From the NCBI GenBank assembly GCA_019245575.1, contig JAFARE010000011.1, positions 1 to 64,000 on the forward strand: a stretch of DNA of 64,000 nucleotides, written 5' to 3'. This document shows positions 26,918-37,300 of the stretch, piece after piece. This DNA comes from Candidatus Dormiibacterota bacterium. Its GTDB lineage: Bacteria; Chloroflexota; Dormibacteria; Aeolococcales; Aeolococcaceae. The notes beneath the pieces are model-generated. The model had not been told where the DNA came from and did not search any database. It saw only the letters and a list, made by a program, of their open reading frames with translations. The translations under genes were made by a program, and so were the position numbers. Numbering within the stretch: the first letter of the stretch is position 1; every line of letters starts with the position of its first letter.

Positions 26918-29797
26918 CTAGGTGGTCAGCGCCGCTTCTCGTCCCTCGTCACACACCGTGCGAAACTCGCAGCGCGGACACTGCCAGCGTGACGGTCGCG
27001 CCGGGAAGTCGCCGCGCTTCCAGGCCTGCACGAGCTCGAGGGTCACCGCATTGATCTGGTACTGCGCGCGCTGCAGCGCCTTGCGGTCGAACTCGACGCG
27101 CTCCACCTCACCGGTCTGCAGGTAGTGCAGCTCCACCCCCACCTCGTCGAGACCGGCGCGCTGCGCCATCGCCACCGCGTATGCCCGCACCTGCACATCG
27201 CGCTTGAGTGACTCGGCGCTGCGCGGCCGGCTCGACTTGTAGTCGATCACTGTCGGTGGCGAACCCGGCGCATGGTCCACGCGATCGAATCGCCCCACGA
27301 TCTCGGCGCCGCTCATCTCCATGCACACGCGGTCTTCCACCGTTTCGATGCTCGCATCCGTCCACGCCGTCGACTCGACGTAGCTGCGCAGCTGCGCCTC
27401 ACCGAGGGCGCGCAGCTCGACGTTGTGACCCTTGGGTCCGCGCGATGCATCCCACGCCGCATGCCACAGCGCCGCCACGGCGTCGCCGTCCACCGCGACC
27501 CCGGCCGCGCGCTGCGCAGCGGCCGTGCGCAGCACCTCGTGGACGAGGCTGCCGTACCACCCCTGTACGGAGTCGCGCACCGGCAGCCGCCAGATGGTGC
27601 GGTACTCGAAACGGCGCGGGCAGTCGCGAAACGCGCGCAGGTCCGACACGCTGATCGACGGGTGCGGCGGCAGCGGCCGCCCCGGCGCGCGCGGTTGACG
27701 GCGCTCCACCTCGAGCACACCTTCCACCTCGTCGCACTGCACAGCGGGGTCGCCGGCGAGCGCCGCCAGGAAGGGGGTGCGCTCCTGCGCACGAAACGTG
27801 CGCGGATACGACTCCGCCCAGGTGAACACCAGGCGGTCGCGGGCACGCGTCGATGCGACGTAGAACAGCCGGCGTTCCTCGTCCACCTCGGCGTCACCCA
27901 GCGGTGGTGGCTCGGGAACGAGCTCGTCGGGAAGCTCGATGTCATACGGCGCCCGGGGGCGGCCGGACCACACGCCGTCCACGCACCTGCCGATGAAGAC
28001 CACGGGCCACTCCAGGCCCTTGGCCCCGTGGGCCGTGAGCAGCACGATGCCGTCCTCGATGGAGTCGATGGGCGCCAGCTCATCCGCCTCACGGCTGTCG
28101 CGGAGGACGCGCAGGTAGCGCAGCGCCGTGGCGGTGCGGCGGTCGTCACTCCAGTCGGCAAACGACTCGAGCAGCTCGCCGAACTTGTTCAGGTTGGCCG
28201 ACATCTGCATGCGCGCGGCGCCGCGCTGCTCGTCGATGAAGCCGACGTACTGACTGGCCTCGAGTGCGGCGAAGAACACATCGCGCACGTCCTCCCGCTC
28301 GCTCATCGCGTGCAGAGCGAGGATGCCGGCGACGCAGCCGCGAGCCGCCTCTGCCTCCTCGCCGTCGGCACCGATGCTCGCGCCGTCCGCGATGAGACGT
28401 GCGAGGGGAATGTCGTTGTCCCGAGCCGCCGCCGCCAATGCTGCACGGCAGCGGCCCGACACCTGCCACGCGGGCATGTGCAGGCAGCGGAGGATTGCCT
28501 GAGTGTCGTCCGGGTCGGCGGCCGCGGTCAGCAGCGCGAAGACGTCCTTGACCTCACGCTCCTGGAAGAATCCGCGTCCGCCGGTCACCTGGTAGGGGAC
28601 GCCCTGCTCCTGCAGCGCGTGCATCGCGGGCTGCATGTCGACGTGTCGGCGGAACAGCCATGCGATGTCCGCCGGCCGCGTGCCTGCCTCGATGAGCTCG
28701 CGGCAGGCCCGCGCCACTGCGCTCACCTCGGCGCGCTCGTCCGGCGCGGGCCACACCTGCACGGCGGCGCCGTCCTCGCGCTCCGCCACCAGCTCCTTGG
28801 GGATGCGCGTCGCCGGCGTCGCTGCGGCGATGACACCCCGCGAGGCGCGCACGATCTGCGGTGTGCTGCGGTAGTTGTGCGTGAGCACGATGGTGCGATG
28901 GCCAGGGTGCTCGCGCGTGAAGCGGTCCAGGTTCGCCCGGCTGGCGCCGCGGAATTTGTAGATGGACTGGTCGTCGTCAGCCACGACCAGGACGTTGGTG
29001 TGGTCCCGCGTCAGCGTCTCGACGAGTCGCGCTTGCGCGAAGTTCGTGTCCTGGTACTCGTCGACCATCACGTAGCGGATGCGCTCGGCGACCGCGTGAC
29101 GTGCCGCCGGCTGCTCGCGAATCAATCGCTCGGCATAGAGGATGCAGTCGTCGTGGTCGAACACGCCGAGGCGGCGGTACCGCTCGTCGAGCGCGGCATA
29201 GACGGCTGCGACATCCGCATGCCGCTCGAGGATGGCGCGCATGGCCGGATCCACGTCCGTGCTCAGCCTGCGCTGCGCCCATGCCGCATACGCCGCCGGT
29301 GTGACCAGCTCCTGCTTGGCGTAACCGATGACGGCGAGCAGCGGGTCCATGAGGTCGTGCGGCCGGAGCGGGTTCCACAGCGTGCGCGGCCGCAGGTCGG
29401 CGAGCACCGCTTCGACGTGGAGCCAGCGCTCGGCGGAGTCGGCGATGCGGAACACGGGAGCGATGCCGACGAGCCAGCCCCAATCGCGGACAACCGAGTA
29501 GGCGAATGAGTGGTAGTTGGTGAGCGGCGGGTCGCCGCTGAACGGTCCGTGGCCGTCCTCGGCGCGCGCGCGCATCTCGTCGGCCGCCTTGCGCGTGTAC
29601 GTGAGGACCAGCTGCTGCTCCGGCGCCACGCCCTGGTCCAGCAGCCGCAGGAATCGCTCGACGATCACCCGCGTCTTGCCGCTGCCGGGTCCGGCGAGCA
29701 CGAGACAGGGCCCGTCGAGGTGTTCGACCGCTTGGAGCTGATCGGGATCGAGAGCGACGGTCATCCGCTGGTAGGGTGCCACCTCGCCGGCGTTCAT
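26918..29797 (-). CDS. UvrD/PcrA-type helicase with C-terminal PD-(D/E)XK nuclease domain
   Basis: 959 residues from ATG 29797. Superfamily 1A helicase motifs: Q/I GPCLVLAGPGSGKT, Ia VLTYTRKAADEMRAR, II YVMVDEYQDTN, III VVADDDQSIYKFRGA, IV THNYRS, V LLTAHGAKGLEWPVVF and VI RRLFYVASTRARDRLVF. After about residue 700 comes a RecB-type nuclease domain: FRDCPRRFEYR, GSLVHEVLR, VGRFDRVDH, VIDYKSS, and a final CPRCEFRTVC that with the first Cys gives a four-cysteine iron-sulfur set as in AddB/Cas4 folds. This resembles actinobacterial AdnA/AdnB-like or RecB-like DNA-end processing enzymes. No partner subunit is visible in the window. Start MTVAL at 29764 is an alternative. Confidence 0.85.
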   Translation of the reverse strand: MNAGEVAPYQRMTVALDPDQLQAVEHLDGPCLVLAGPGSGKTRVIVERFLRLLDQGVAPEQQLVLTYTRKAADEMRARAEDGHGPFSGDPPLTNYHSFAYSVVRDWGWLVGIAPVFRIADSAERWLHVEAVLADLRPRTLWNPLRPHDLMDPLLAVIGYAKQELVTPAAYAAWAQRRLSTDVDPAMRAILERHADVAAVYAALDERYRRLGVFDHDDCILYAERLIREQPAARHAVAERIRYVMVDEYQDTNFAQARLVETLTRDHTNVLVVADDDQSIYKFRGASRANLDRFTREHPGHRTIVLTHNYRSTPQIVRASRGVIAAATPATRIPKELVAEREDGAAVQVWPAPDERAEVSAVARACRELIEAGTRPADIAWLFRRHVDMQPAMHALQEQGVPYQVTGGRGFFQEREVKDVFALLTAAADPDDTQAILRCLHMPAWQVSGRCRAALAAAARDNDIPLARLIADGASIGADGEEAEAARGCVAGILALHAMSEREDVRDVFFAALEASQYVGFIDEQRGAARMQMSANLNKFGELLESFADWSDDRRTATALRYLRVLRDSREADELAPIDSIEDGIVLLTAHGAKGLEWPVVFIGRCVDGVWSGRPRAPYDIELPDELVPEPPPLGDAEVDEERRLFYVASTRARDRLVFTWAESYPRTFRAQERTPFLAALAGDPAVQCDEVEGVLEVERRQPRAPGRPLPPHPSISVSDLRAFRDCPRRFEYRTIWRLPVRDSVQGWYGSLVHEVLRTAAAQRAAGVAVDGDAVAALWHAAWDASRGPKGHNVELRALGEAQLRSYVESTAWTDASIETVEDRVCMEMSGAEIVGRFDRVDHAPGSPPTVIDYKSSRPRSAESLKRDVQVRAYAVAMAQRAGLDEVGVELHYLQTGEVERVEFDRKALQRAQYQINAVTLELVQAWKRGDFPARPSRWQCPRCEFRTVCDEGREAALTT

Positions 29798-29865
29798 CGC
29801 CGCCCAGGCTGCGCGGCTCTCGCGACAGGAGCCTGTCGCCGGTTCCGCGCGTCGTGACGGCGACA

Positions 29866-30636
29866 ATGGCGGCAGTGCTCACTCGAGATGCCGCCGCAGA
29901 CGGCGCGCTCCGCTGGCTGCGAGCCGCGCGGCGCATCCTGGTGTTCACCGGCGCGGGCGTCTCGACCGAGTCGGGCATCCCCGACTTCCGCGGCCCCCAG
30001 GGCGTGTGGCGCACCCGCGACCCGGCTCGCTACACCATCCAGAACTACCTTCGGGACCCCGACGTCCGCCGCGAGCGCTGGCGCGATCGTTTGGACTCGC
30101 CGGTCGACTCCGCGCAGCCCAATGCCGCGCACCGCGCCATCGCCCGTCTGCAGCGCGCGGGCCGCGCCCCGGTCGTCGTCACGCAGAACATCGACGGCCT
30201 CCACCAGGCAGCGGGTTGCGACGACGTCATCGAGCTGCACGGAACCACACGCGAGGTTGCGTGCTTGCAGTGCGGGCGCCGGCTGCCCACCGCCGTTGTG
30301 CTGGACCGCGTGCGCGAGGGTGATGACGACCCGCACTGCGAGATCTGCGGCGGCCTGCTCAAGACCGCCACCATCAGCTTCGGCCAGAGCCTGATCGCGG
30401 CTGACGTCGACCGCGCCATGGCGGAGGCGGAGGCGTGCGACGCATGCCTCGCGGTGGGCTCGACGCTGTCCGTCTGGCCCGCCGCCGGTGTCCCCGCACA
30501 CGCGGTGCGGACCGGTGCGCGGCTCGTCATCGTCAACGAGGGCGCGACGGACCTGGATCAGATGGCCGATGCCATCGTGGAGCAGCGAGCGGGCACGGCG
30601 GTGCCGGCGATCGTCGACGCGCTGCTCGGCGCCTGA
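29866..30636 (+). CDS. cobB: Sir2 family NAD-dependent protein deacylase
   Basis: 256 residues. NAD-binding motif TGAGVSTESGIPDFRG, catalytic region TQNIDGLHQ and the His of ELHGTTREV, a zinc module CLQCG...CEICGG, and SFGQSL plus VGSTLSVWPA are all present. Sirtuins remove acyl groups from lysine using NAD. ATG 29866 is close to the helicase start, so the two genes are divergent across fewer than 70 bp. GACAAT directly before the ATG may be part of a -10. Confidence 0.92.
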   Translation: MAAVLTRDAAADGALRWLRAARRILVFTGAGVSTESGIPDFRGPQGVWRTRDPARYTIQNYLRDPDVRRERWRDRLDSPVDSAQPNAAHRAIARLQRAGRAPVVVTQNIDGLHQAAGCDDVIELHGTTREVACLQCGRRLPTAVVLDRVREGDDDPHCEICGGLLKTATISFGQSLIAADVDRAMAEAEACDACLAVGSTLSVWPAAGVPAHAVRTGARLVIVNEGATDLDQMADAIVEQRAGTAVPAIVDALLGA

Positions 30637-30730
30637 GCCGGCCCGCCATCGCGCTCCGGGTACACTGTCAGCTTCGGTTCGAACATTCACGCAGTGACGC
30701 CGGTCCTGCCGAGGAGGTGAATACCCGACC

Positions 30731-30913
30731 GTGTCGGAAGTGAAGGTCCGCGAGGGCGAGACCTTCGAGAGCGCGCTTCGACGCTTCAACAAGAAGATCA
30801 AGCAGAACGGCATCCTCTCGGAGGTGCGCCGCCGCGAGCACTACGAGAAGCCGTCAGTGCGCCGCAAGCGAAAGCTCGTCGCCGCCCGCAAGCGCCGCGT
30901 CAAGGCAGGGTGA
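30731..30913 (+). CDS. rpsU: 30S ribosomal protein S21
   Basis: 60 residues from [23 protein letters not shown] and a basic tail [15 protein letters not shown] are diagnostic. An AGGAGGTGA site lies about 12 nt upstream. TACACT at 30661-30666 after GGG is a plausible -10, giving a leader of some 60 nt. rpsU-ybeY form an operon. Confidence 0.95.
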   Translation: MSEVKVREGETFESALRRFNKKIKQNGILSEVRRREHYEKPSVRRKRKLVAARKRRVKAG

Positions 30914-30920
30914 GCCCGGC

Positions 30921-31382
30921 CTGAGGGTCACGCTGGTCCGCAGCCCCGCGCTCGACGCGGGGCAGCGCCGCGCCGTCAGCCAAGCACGACTCGGACCGCT
31001 GCTGCGTCACGCGGGTGATGAGCTGGGGATCGGGAGCAGCGCGTCACTGGCCGTGCGTCTGAGCGACGACGCCGAGCTGCGCGCGCTCAACGCGCGCTTT
31101 CTCGGGTTCGACGAGCCGACCGACGTTCTCGCGTTCCCCGGCGATGACTGGGCAGGTGCCGGGCCGAGGCGGCGGGCGCGCGTGGGAGACATCGCCATCT
31201 CGGTCGAGCGCGCCCTGCGGCAGGGCGACGACCCCGTCGCCGAGCTTCGCCTGCTGGCGGTGCACGGGCTGCTGCACTGCGTCGGCCACGACCACGCCGA
31301 TGCTGCCGGCGCCCGCCGCATGACCGCCGCCACACGCCGGCTCCTGCCCCTGCAGATGGTGCCCGAGCTCACCACGAGCTGA
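30921..31382 (+). CDS. ybeY: endoribonuclease YbeY, probable CTG start
   Basis: YbeY is a zinc endonuclease needed for 16S rRNA 3' maturation and ribosome quality control. The metal site HGLLHCVGHDH (HxxxHxxxxxH) and the substrate segment FDEPTDVLAFPGDD are intact. The first ATG/GTG/TTG in frame is GTG 31053, which would remove about 44 residues, including the first beta-alpha unit. The reading frame continues upstream without another usual start to CTG 30921 (LRVTLVRSPALDAGQRR...), eight bases after the rpsU stop, giving 153 residues, the normal length. I therefore propose CTG initiation; a conventional annotation would start at 31053. Confidence 0.85.
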   Translation: MRVTLVRSPALDAGQRRAVSQARLGPLLRHAGDELGIGSSASLAVRLSDDAELRALNARFLGFDEPTDVLAFPGDDWAGAGPRRRARVGDIAISVERALRQGDDPVAELRLLAVHGLLHCVGHDHADAAGARRMTAATRRLLPLQMVPELTTS

Positions 31383-31481
31383 CTCGAATCCTTCTATACT
31401 CCGCGGCGCGGCAAGCGTGGTCGACCTGCCGCCACCCGGTCGTCGGTGGCCGGGCGGAGCGACCGTCAGGAAGGCGAATCG

Positions 31482-33782
31482 ATGCGCAGAGGGATGCGGC
31501 TCGTTATCGGGCTGTTCGCGGTTGTCGGATTCAGCATGGGCAGCGGGGGGGTGAGCGGGAAGACAGCAGTCGCGTCGGGGTTGCCCTACGCCGTGCCCAC
31601 CGGCCCGGTGAGCGCCAACCCCACGTACAACAACCTGGACTGCAACGGCTTTGCCCAGGGTTCGCAGACGGTGAAGCTCAACATGCGCGAGCTCTGCACG
31701 GACCCCATCGCGCTGCCCGGCTTCATCCAGAACGGGTATGCCGTCACGCATCCCTCGCCGTTCTACGACAACGGTCACTACGTGGGACATGACGAGCCGT
31801 CTGTGAAGTTCATCTCCAACGCCGCCGGGAGCGGCTATCAGATGACGTTCTTCCAGCAGCTGTCGATCGACCCGTCGGCCGCGCCCACCACCGATCCGAA
31901 CAAGCCGCAGAGCCAGAGCGTGAGCGACTATGCCGAGCTGAGCGTCGCGCCCTGGTTCGGACTGCCCATCTGCGACCCCATGTCGTACCCGGCGACGTCG
32001 GCCAACGTCGGCGGCACGCCGCTCGTCAACCAGGGCCCGTGCAGCGCCCCCGGCAATGCGGGCTTCACGAGCAACAGCGAGAGCACGGCGGGACAGGCGT
32101 TCATGGAGATGCAGTTCTATCCGCCGGGCTTCGGGCCGTGGATCGACAGCACGAGTCCGGACATGAAGAAGTGGACGGCAGCGCTGAACATCGACAGCCT
32201 GGAGGCGTTCAACGGCAACACGCCGATCACCAGCGGCGTCATCACCAACCCGCACTGCACCGAGCCGGTGAACTTCGCGTTCATCACGCTCGACGGCAAG
32301 CCACTGGGTCCGCCCAGCCCGCAGCAGGCTGACCTCGAAACGTTCACCACCACGCCCAGCGGCATGCCGACCAACCCGGACGTCCTGTACATGAACCCGG
32401 GTGACACGCTGAAGGTGACGATCGACGATGTCGCATCGCCGAGCGAGCCCACCACGAGCCCGGATTCGGCGACCGACGCCGGCGGCCTGCGCATCACGAT
32501 CACCGACATCACCACCGGCCAGACGGGGTCGATGGTCGCCAGCGCGGCCAACGGCTTCATGGACACGAACCCCGCCACGTGCCAGGGCAACAACTGGAGC
32601 TTCCACGCGCTGTACAACACGGCCGCGCAGGGCAATCAGGTTGCATGGGCGGCGCTCGAGGGCGGCGTTCTGATGCAGGACGAGATCGGCCACGGTGAGG
32701 TGTGCTCAGGCAGCGGCGCCAGCGGCCTGGCCAACCAGGACGCGTCGCAGGCGTCGTACACCGCGCCGCTGCCCGCTGAGGCGTTCGCGGACTCCAGCGT
32801 GTACGACGTGTGCAACGACTCGGCAGGCGACCCGCTCGCGGGTCAGACGTCGTCGAACTCCGGCGGCGAGGGGCAGCAGTGTCTGCAGCTCAGCTGTGCC
32901 CCGGGCGCGGGCACCACGGAGGACAACTCCGGCACGAACACGTACGGCGGGCGCGCCTGCACATCGAGCGACAGCCATTGCGAGGCGGGTGACGGAAGCT
33001 GCCTGCCCCAGGGCAGCCGCTCGGTCACGTTCGACGGCGCCATCACGGGCAACACACCACAGACCTTCACGTGGAGCGATCCGGTTGCGTACTGCGACAC
33101 GGCCCGTTTCCAGAACGGAGACCTCGACTACGACGGGACTCCGTACCAGACGCTGTGGCCCGACGGGAGCTCAACCGGCAACGTCTATCTGCCCAACAAC
33201 CACCCGACCACGTTCCGCTACATCGGCCCCTTCGACGCCGGCGGCAATCCGTATCCCACCATCCAGATGGAGACGGACGCAGCGGGTTCGGAGAACGACT
33301 GCAACACGACGTCCGGTGCCAACTGCACCATCCCGCCGTACGGCGGGAAGTTCTATCCCTTCTGGAGCCTGTCGAACGTCGCGATTCCCGGCCTGTCGGT
33401 GGGCAGCCAGACGTACTGCGCGTGGAACTTCGGCAACGACGGCAACCCGGGAGAGCTGGACGACTTCGGAGGCGCGGGTGTCATCCCGGCCAACGGCACG
33501 TTCAACAGCCAGTACGCGACACCGGGATCCCACTACAAGGGGACGTTGATCAGCGGGACGTTCGCCAACCCGCAGGTGAGCGGCGCGCGTACGGGCGTCA
33601 TCGGCACCAACACGACGCAGTACACGTGCCCGTCGCAGACGCTCTCGCAAGTGAGCACGCAGCCGGGCCAGGGCACGCCGGAGGCGCCGTGGGTGCCGAC
33701 GCTGGTGCTCGGTGGCCTCGCCGCGGTGGCCACGGCCGAATACGGGAGGCGCAAGCGCCGGCACACGACCACCTCCGTCTGA
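31482..33782 (+). CDS. large secreted, cell-surface anchored protein of unknown function
   Basis: 766 residues with AGGAAGG before the ATG. An N-terminal signal peptide (RLVIGLFAVVGFSMGSGG) precedes a long Gly/Asn/Thr/Ser-rich, Cys-containing extracellular region with beta-rich segments, no repeats and no recognised enzyme motif. Cysteines often occur in pairs that could form disulfides. The C-terminus is tripartite: PEAPW, a hydrophobic helix (VPTLVLGGLAAVATAEYG) and a basic tail RRKRR, resembling exosortase- or archaeosortase-style sorting signals or a simple C-terminal anchor. TATACT at 31395-31400 may be its -10. It stands alone between ybeY and pth. Confidence 0.7.
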   Translation: MRRGMRLVIGLFAVVGFSMGSGGVSGKTAVASGLPYAVPTGPVSANPTYNNLDCNGFAQGSQTVKLNMRELCTDPIALPGFIQNGYAVTHPSPFYDNGHYVGHDEPSVKFISNAAGSGYQMTFFQQLSIDPSAAPTTDPNKPQSQSVSDYAELSVAPWFGLPICDPMSYPATSANVGGTPLVNQGPCSAPGNAGFTSNSESTAGQAFMEMQFYPPGFGPWIDSTSPDMKKWTAALNIDSLEAFNGNTPITSGVITNPHCTEPVNFAFITLDGKPLGPPSPQQADLETFTTTPSGMPTNPDVLYMNPGDTLKVTIDDVASPSEPTTSPDSATDAGGLRITITDITTGQTGSMVASAANGFMDTNPATCQGNNWSFHALYNTAAQGNQVAWAALEGGVLMQDEIGHGEVCSGSGASGLANQDASQASYTAPLPAEAFADSSVYDVCNDSAGDPLAGQTSSNSGGEGQQCLQLSCAPGAGTTEDNSGTNTYGGRACTSSDSHCEAGDGSCLPQGSRSVTFDGAITGNTPQTFTWSDPVAYCDTARFQNGDLDYDGTPYQTLWPDGSSTGNVYLPNNHPTTFRYIGPFDAGGNPYPTIQMETDAAGSENDCNTTSGANCTIPPYGGKFYPFWSLSNVAIPGLSVGSQTYCAWNFGNDGNPGELDDFGGAGVIPANGTFNSQYATPGSHYKGTLISGTFANPQVSGARTGVIGTNTTQYTCPSQTLSQVSTQPGQGTPEAPWVPTLVLGGLAAVATAEYGRRKRRHTTTSV

Positions 33783-33821
33783 GGCGCAGCCGGCGCCGGC
33801 CTCTGGCAAGCTGCAGGGCCA

Positions 33822-34394
33822 GTGGCCACGCTCATCCTCGGCCTGGGCAATCGCGGAGGCGAATACGCTCGCACGCGGCACAATGTCGGTTGGATGTGTC
33901 TCGACGAGCTGGAGCAGCGCGGCCGGTTCTCGCGCGAGCGGCGTGATGGACCGGCGCGCGTGCGCGAGGGATCCATCGAGGGATTCGACGTCGTCACCGC
34001 GCGCCCGCAGACGTACATGAACCTCAGCGGGCGCGCCGGTGCGTACCTCACGGACAAGCTGTCGATCAGCCCGCAGGACGTCCTCGTGGTGCACGACGAA
34101 GCCGACTTCCCCTTCGGCAAGATCCAGGTGAAGCGCGGCGGGTCGTCGGCGGGACATCGCGGCGTGCAGTCGCTGATCGATTCATGGCGAACCACTGCCT
34201 TTCCGCGTGTGCGCATCGGCGTGGGGCGTGCCGGCGATGACGCCGACCTGGTCGAGCACGTGCTCGACACGTTCACCAGGGAGGAACGCTCCGCGCTCCC
34301 CGGCATCATCTCGCGCGCATCCGACGCGGTGATCGCGGTGATGCGCGACGGAATCGACGCCGCGATGAGCGCCTACAACCGTGCTCCGGGGTGA
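33822..34394 (+). CDS. pth: peptidyl-tRNA hydrolase
   Basis: 190 residues from GTG. LILGLGNRGGEYARTRHNVGW contains the catalytic His region (split here: GLGNRGGEYARTRHNVG); RPQTYMNLSG, VVHDEADFPFGKIQVKRGGS (catalytic Asp in HDE) and GHRGVQSLI are conserved. It recycles peptidyl-tRNAs released from ribosomes. The stop overlaps the mfd GTG by 4 bp, the common pth-mfd arrangement. Confidence 0.95.
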   Translation: MATLILGLGNRGGEYARTRHNVGWMCLDELEQRGRFSRERRDGPARVREGSIEGFDVVTARPQTYMNLSGRAGAYLTDKLSISPQDVLVVHDEADFPFGKIQVKRGGSSAGHRGVQSLIDSWRTTAFPRVRIGVGRAGDDADLVEHVLDTFTREERSALPGIISRASDAVIAVMRDGIDAAMSAYNRAPG

Positions 34395-37300
34395 CTGAGA
34401 GACAGGAATCGCCCCTCGCGGTGATGGCGCGCAGCGCGAGTGTGCGCGAGCGGCTCGACGGTGTGCCTGCGCTCGCATCGCTCCTGCAGCAGCGCAGTGG
34501 CGTGCTCACCGGCGTGCCCTCGGGGGCGGCAGGGCTGATCGCGTGGTGGCTGCGCGAGACATCCGGCAGCACGGTGCTGATCGTGGCCGCGGACGCGGAG
34601 CGCGCCTACGCCGATTGCCTGGCGTGGGACGCGGGGCCGCGCACCACGCTGTTTCCCGCGGCCGACACGCCGCCGTTCGACCGCGTGCCGCCGTCGGAGG
34701 AGGTGCTGCGCCGCCGCATGGCGACACTCGCCGCGCTGACCGCGTACGAGCCGCTGCTCGTCGCAGCGTCGCCCCAGGCCCTGCTCCGCCCCACGCTGCC
34801 ACCGCGTCTCGTGCGCGACGGCATCACGACGATGCGGCGCGGCGAGTCGCATTCACGCGAGGCCTTTGTCGCGCGCCTCGTGTCGCTGGGATACCGGCGC
34901 GAGACCGCCGTGTCCACCCCGGGCGACTTCGCGGTGCGCGGCGGCATCATCGACGTCTTCGGGCTCGATCGCTCCCGGCCGTGGCGCGCCGAGTGGTTCG
35001 GTGACGAGATCGACGACCTGCGGGTGTTCGACCCTGACACGCAGGAGTCAGTCGCCCGGCTCGACGAGGTCTCTGTGTGGCCGGCGCGCGAGCTCGACCT
35101 GCGCCCGGAGACCGTGGCGCACGCGGTGCGCGAGGTGGACGCGCTCAACATCGACCGGCTTCGCGACGACGTGCGCGAGACATGGATTCGCGACCGCGGT
35201 CACCTTGCGGACGGCGTGTACGACGAGGGCGCGGATGCATTCTTCCCGTACCTCGCCGCGGTGGCCGGCGCGACGCTGATGGACCACATCACGGACGCGG
35301 TGGTGATCTTCGCCGGCGGCAAGCGCCGCCTGGAGCGCACGGCGCGTCACTACGCGGAGGAGATCACCGGACTGCTGCAGCAGGAGGAGCAGCGCGGCGA
35401 GCTGCCGCACGGCGGGCGCACCGGGCTCCTCGACGTGGCCGCTGTGTTCGCCCGCCTGCAGGAGCTGCGCTGCTACGACATCGCGCGGGAGGCCGAGCCG
35501 GGCGCGGATGTGCTCGCGAATCTGGACTGGCGCAGCGCCGAAGCCTTCGCGGGCCGTTTCGAGCCGTTCGCGCGCGCTGTGCGCGAGGGGCAGCGCGGCA
35601 ACGCCGCGGTGCTGGTGCAGACGCGCCAGCAGCACCGCGTCGAGGAGCTCGCCGCGGAGCAGGAGCTGGCCACGGAGGACGCCGCGGACTTCGATCCCGC
35701 GTCGACGCCGCTCCCCATGAGCGCGGTGCTGGTGGCGGCCGGCGACCTGTCGCAGGGGTTCATCGCGCCTGATGCCGGCCTTCACGTGTACACCGACGCG
35801 GAGCTGTTCGGCGTCACCAAGCGCCGTGGCTCCGCGCTGGCGCGAGGCGCGCGTCGCGTCGAATCCACATCCGCTCGCGGTGCGCGGCGCGCGGCGACGG
35901 GTCGTGCGGCGCGTGAGGCATTCACGTTGCAGTTCGCGCCCGGGGATCTCGTGGTGCATCGCGACCACGGCATCGGCCGCTTCCTGGAGATGCGGTCCGT
36001 CGCCGGCGAGGGCAGCGCGGAGCACGAGTACATGGTGCTCGAATACGCCGACTCCGACAGGCTCTTCGTGCCCGTGGAACACCTCGACCGCGTCGACAGG
36101 TACGTCGGCGGAGTCGATTCGCATCCCTCGCTGTCGCGTCTGGGAAGCGGCGAATGGGAGCGGGTGAAACGGCGCGTGAAGGAGCGCACCGAGGAGGTCG
36201 CGCGCGAGCTGCTCGCGCTGTACTCGCAGCGCGAAGCCGCGGCGGGGCACGCGTACGCGCCCGACGGCGCGTGGCAGCAGGAGCTCGAAACATCATTCCC
36301 GTATGAGGAGACGCCCGACCAGGTGCTGGTCATGGAGGAGATCAAGCGCGACATGGAGGCGTCGCGGCCGATGGACCGTGTCGTGTGCGGTGACGTCGGA
36401 TTCGGCAAGACCGAGCTGGCGCTGCGCGCGGCGTTCAAGGCGGCCGTCGAGGGACGGCAGGTGGCCATGCTGGTGCCCACTACGGTGCTGTGCCAGCAGC
36501 ACTTCCTGACGTTCCAGGAGCGGCTGGCCCCGTTCCCGGTCAGCGTGCAGCAGCTGTCCCGTTTCTGCGGCGACGACGAGATCGCCCGCACGCTGGCGGG
36601 GCTGCGCGGCGGCGGCGTCGACATCGTGGTCGGCACTCATCGCCTTCTCCAGCGTGACGTGGAGTTCCGCAACCTCGGGCTCGTCATCATCGACGAGGAG
36701 CAGCGATTCGGCGTGCTGCAGAAGGAGCGCTTCAAGGAGCTGCGCGTCGCCGTGGACGTGCTGTCACTGTCGGCGACACCGATCCCACGCACGCTGCACA
36801 TGTCGCTCGCCGGGATCCGCGACCTGTCGGTGATCCAGACCCCGCCGGAGGAGCGCCAGCCGATCAAGACATATGTCACCGCGCGGGAGGACTCGCTCAT
36901 CCGCGAGGTGATCACGCGTGAGATGGCGCGCGGCGGTCAGGTGTTCTTCGGGCACAACCGCGTGCAGAGCATCGAGGGCGAGGCAGACCGCGTGCGCACG
37001 CTCGTGCCTGAGGCGCGCGTGCAGGTGGCCCACGGCCAGATGCCCGAGTCGGGGCTGGCGGCGGTGATGCGCGCGTTCAGTGACGGGACGATCGACGTGC
37101 TCGTGTGCACGACGATCATCGAGTCGGGCCTCGACATCCCCAACGCGAACACCATCGTCGTCAACGATTCGCACCGCCTCGGGCTGGCACAGCTGTACCA
37201 GCTGCGCGGCCGCGTCGGACGTGCGGGGCAGCGCGCCTACTCGTACCTGCTGTACCCGCCGCTGCGCTCGCTGACGGAGAAGGCGGACAAGCGGCTGGAC

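Noticed and set aside
27272-29509. 745-codon open frame on the plus strand inside the helicase gene
   Set aside because: Antisense of the UvrD-like gene, whose helicase and nuclease motifs are all intact; the composition is typical of G+C-rich shadow frames.
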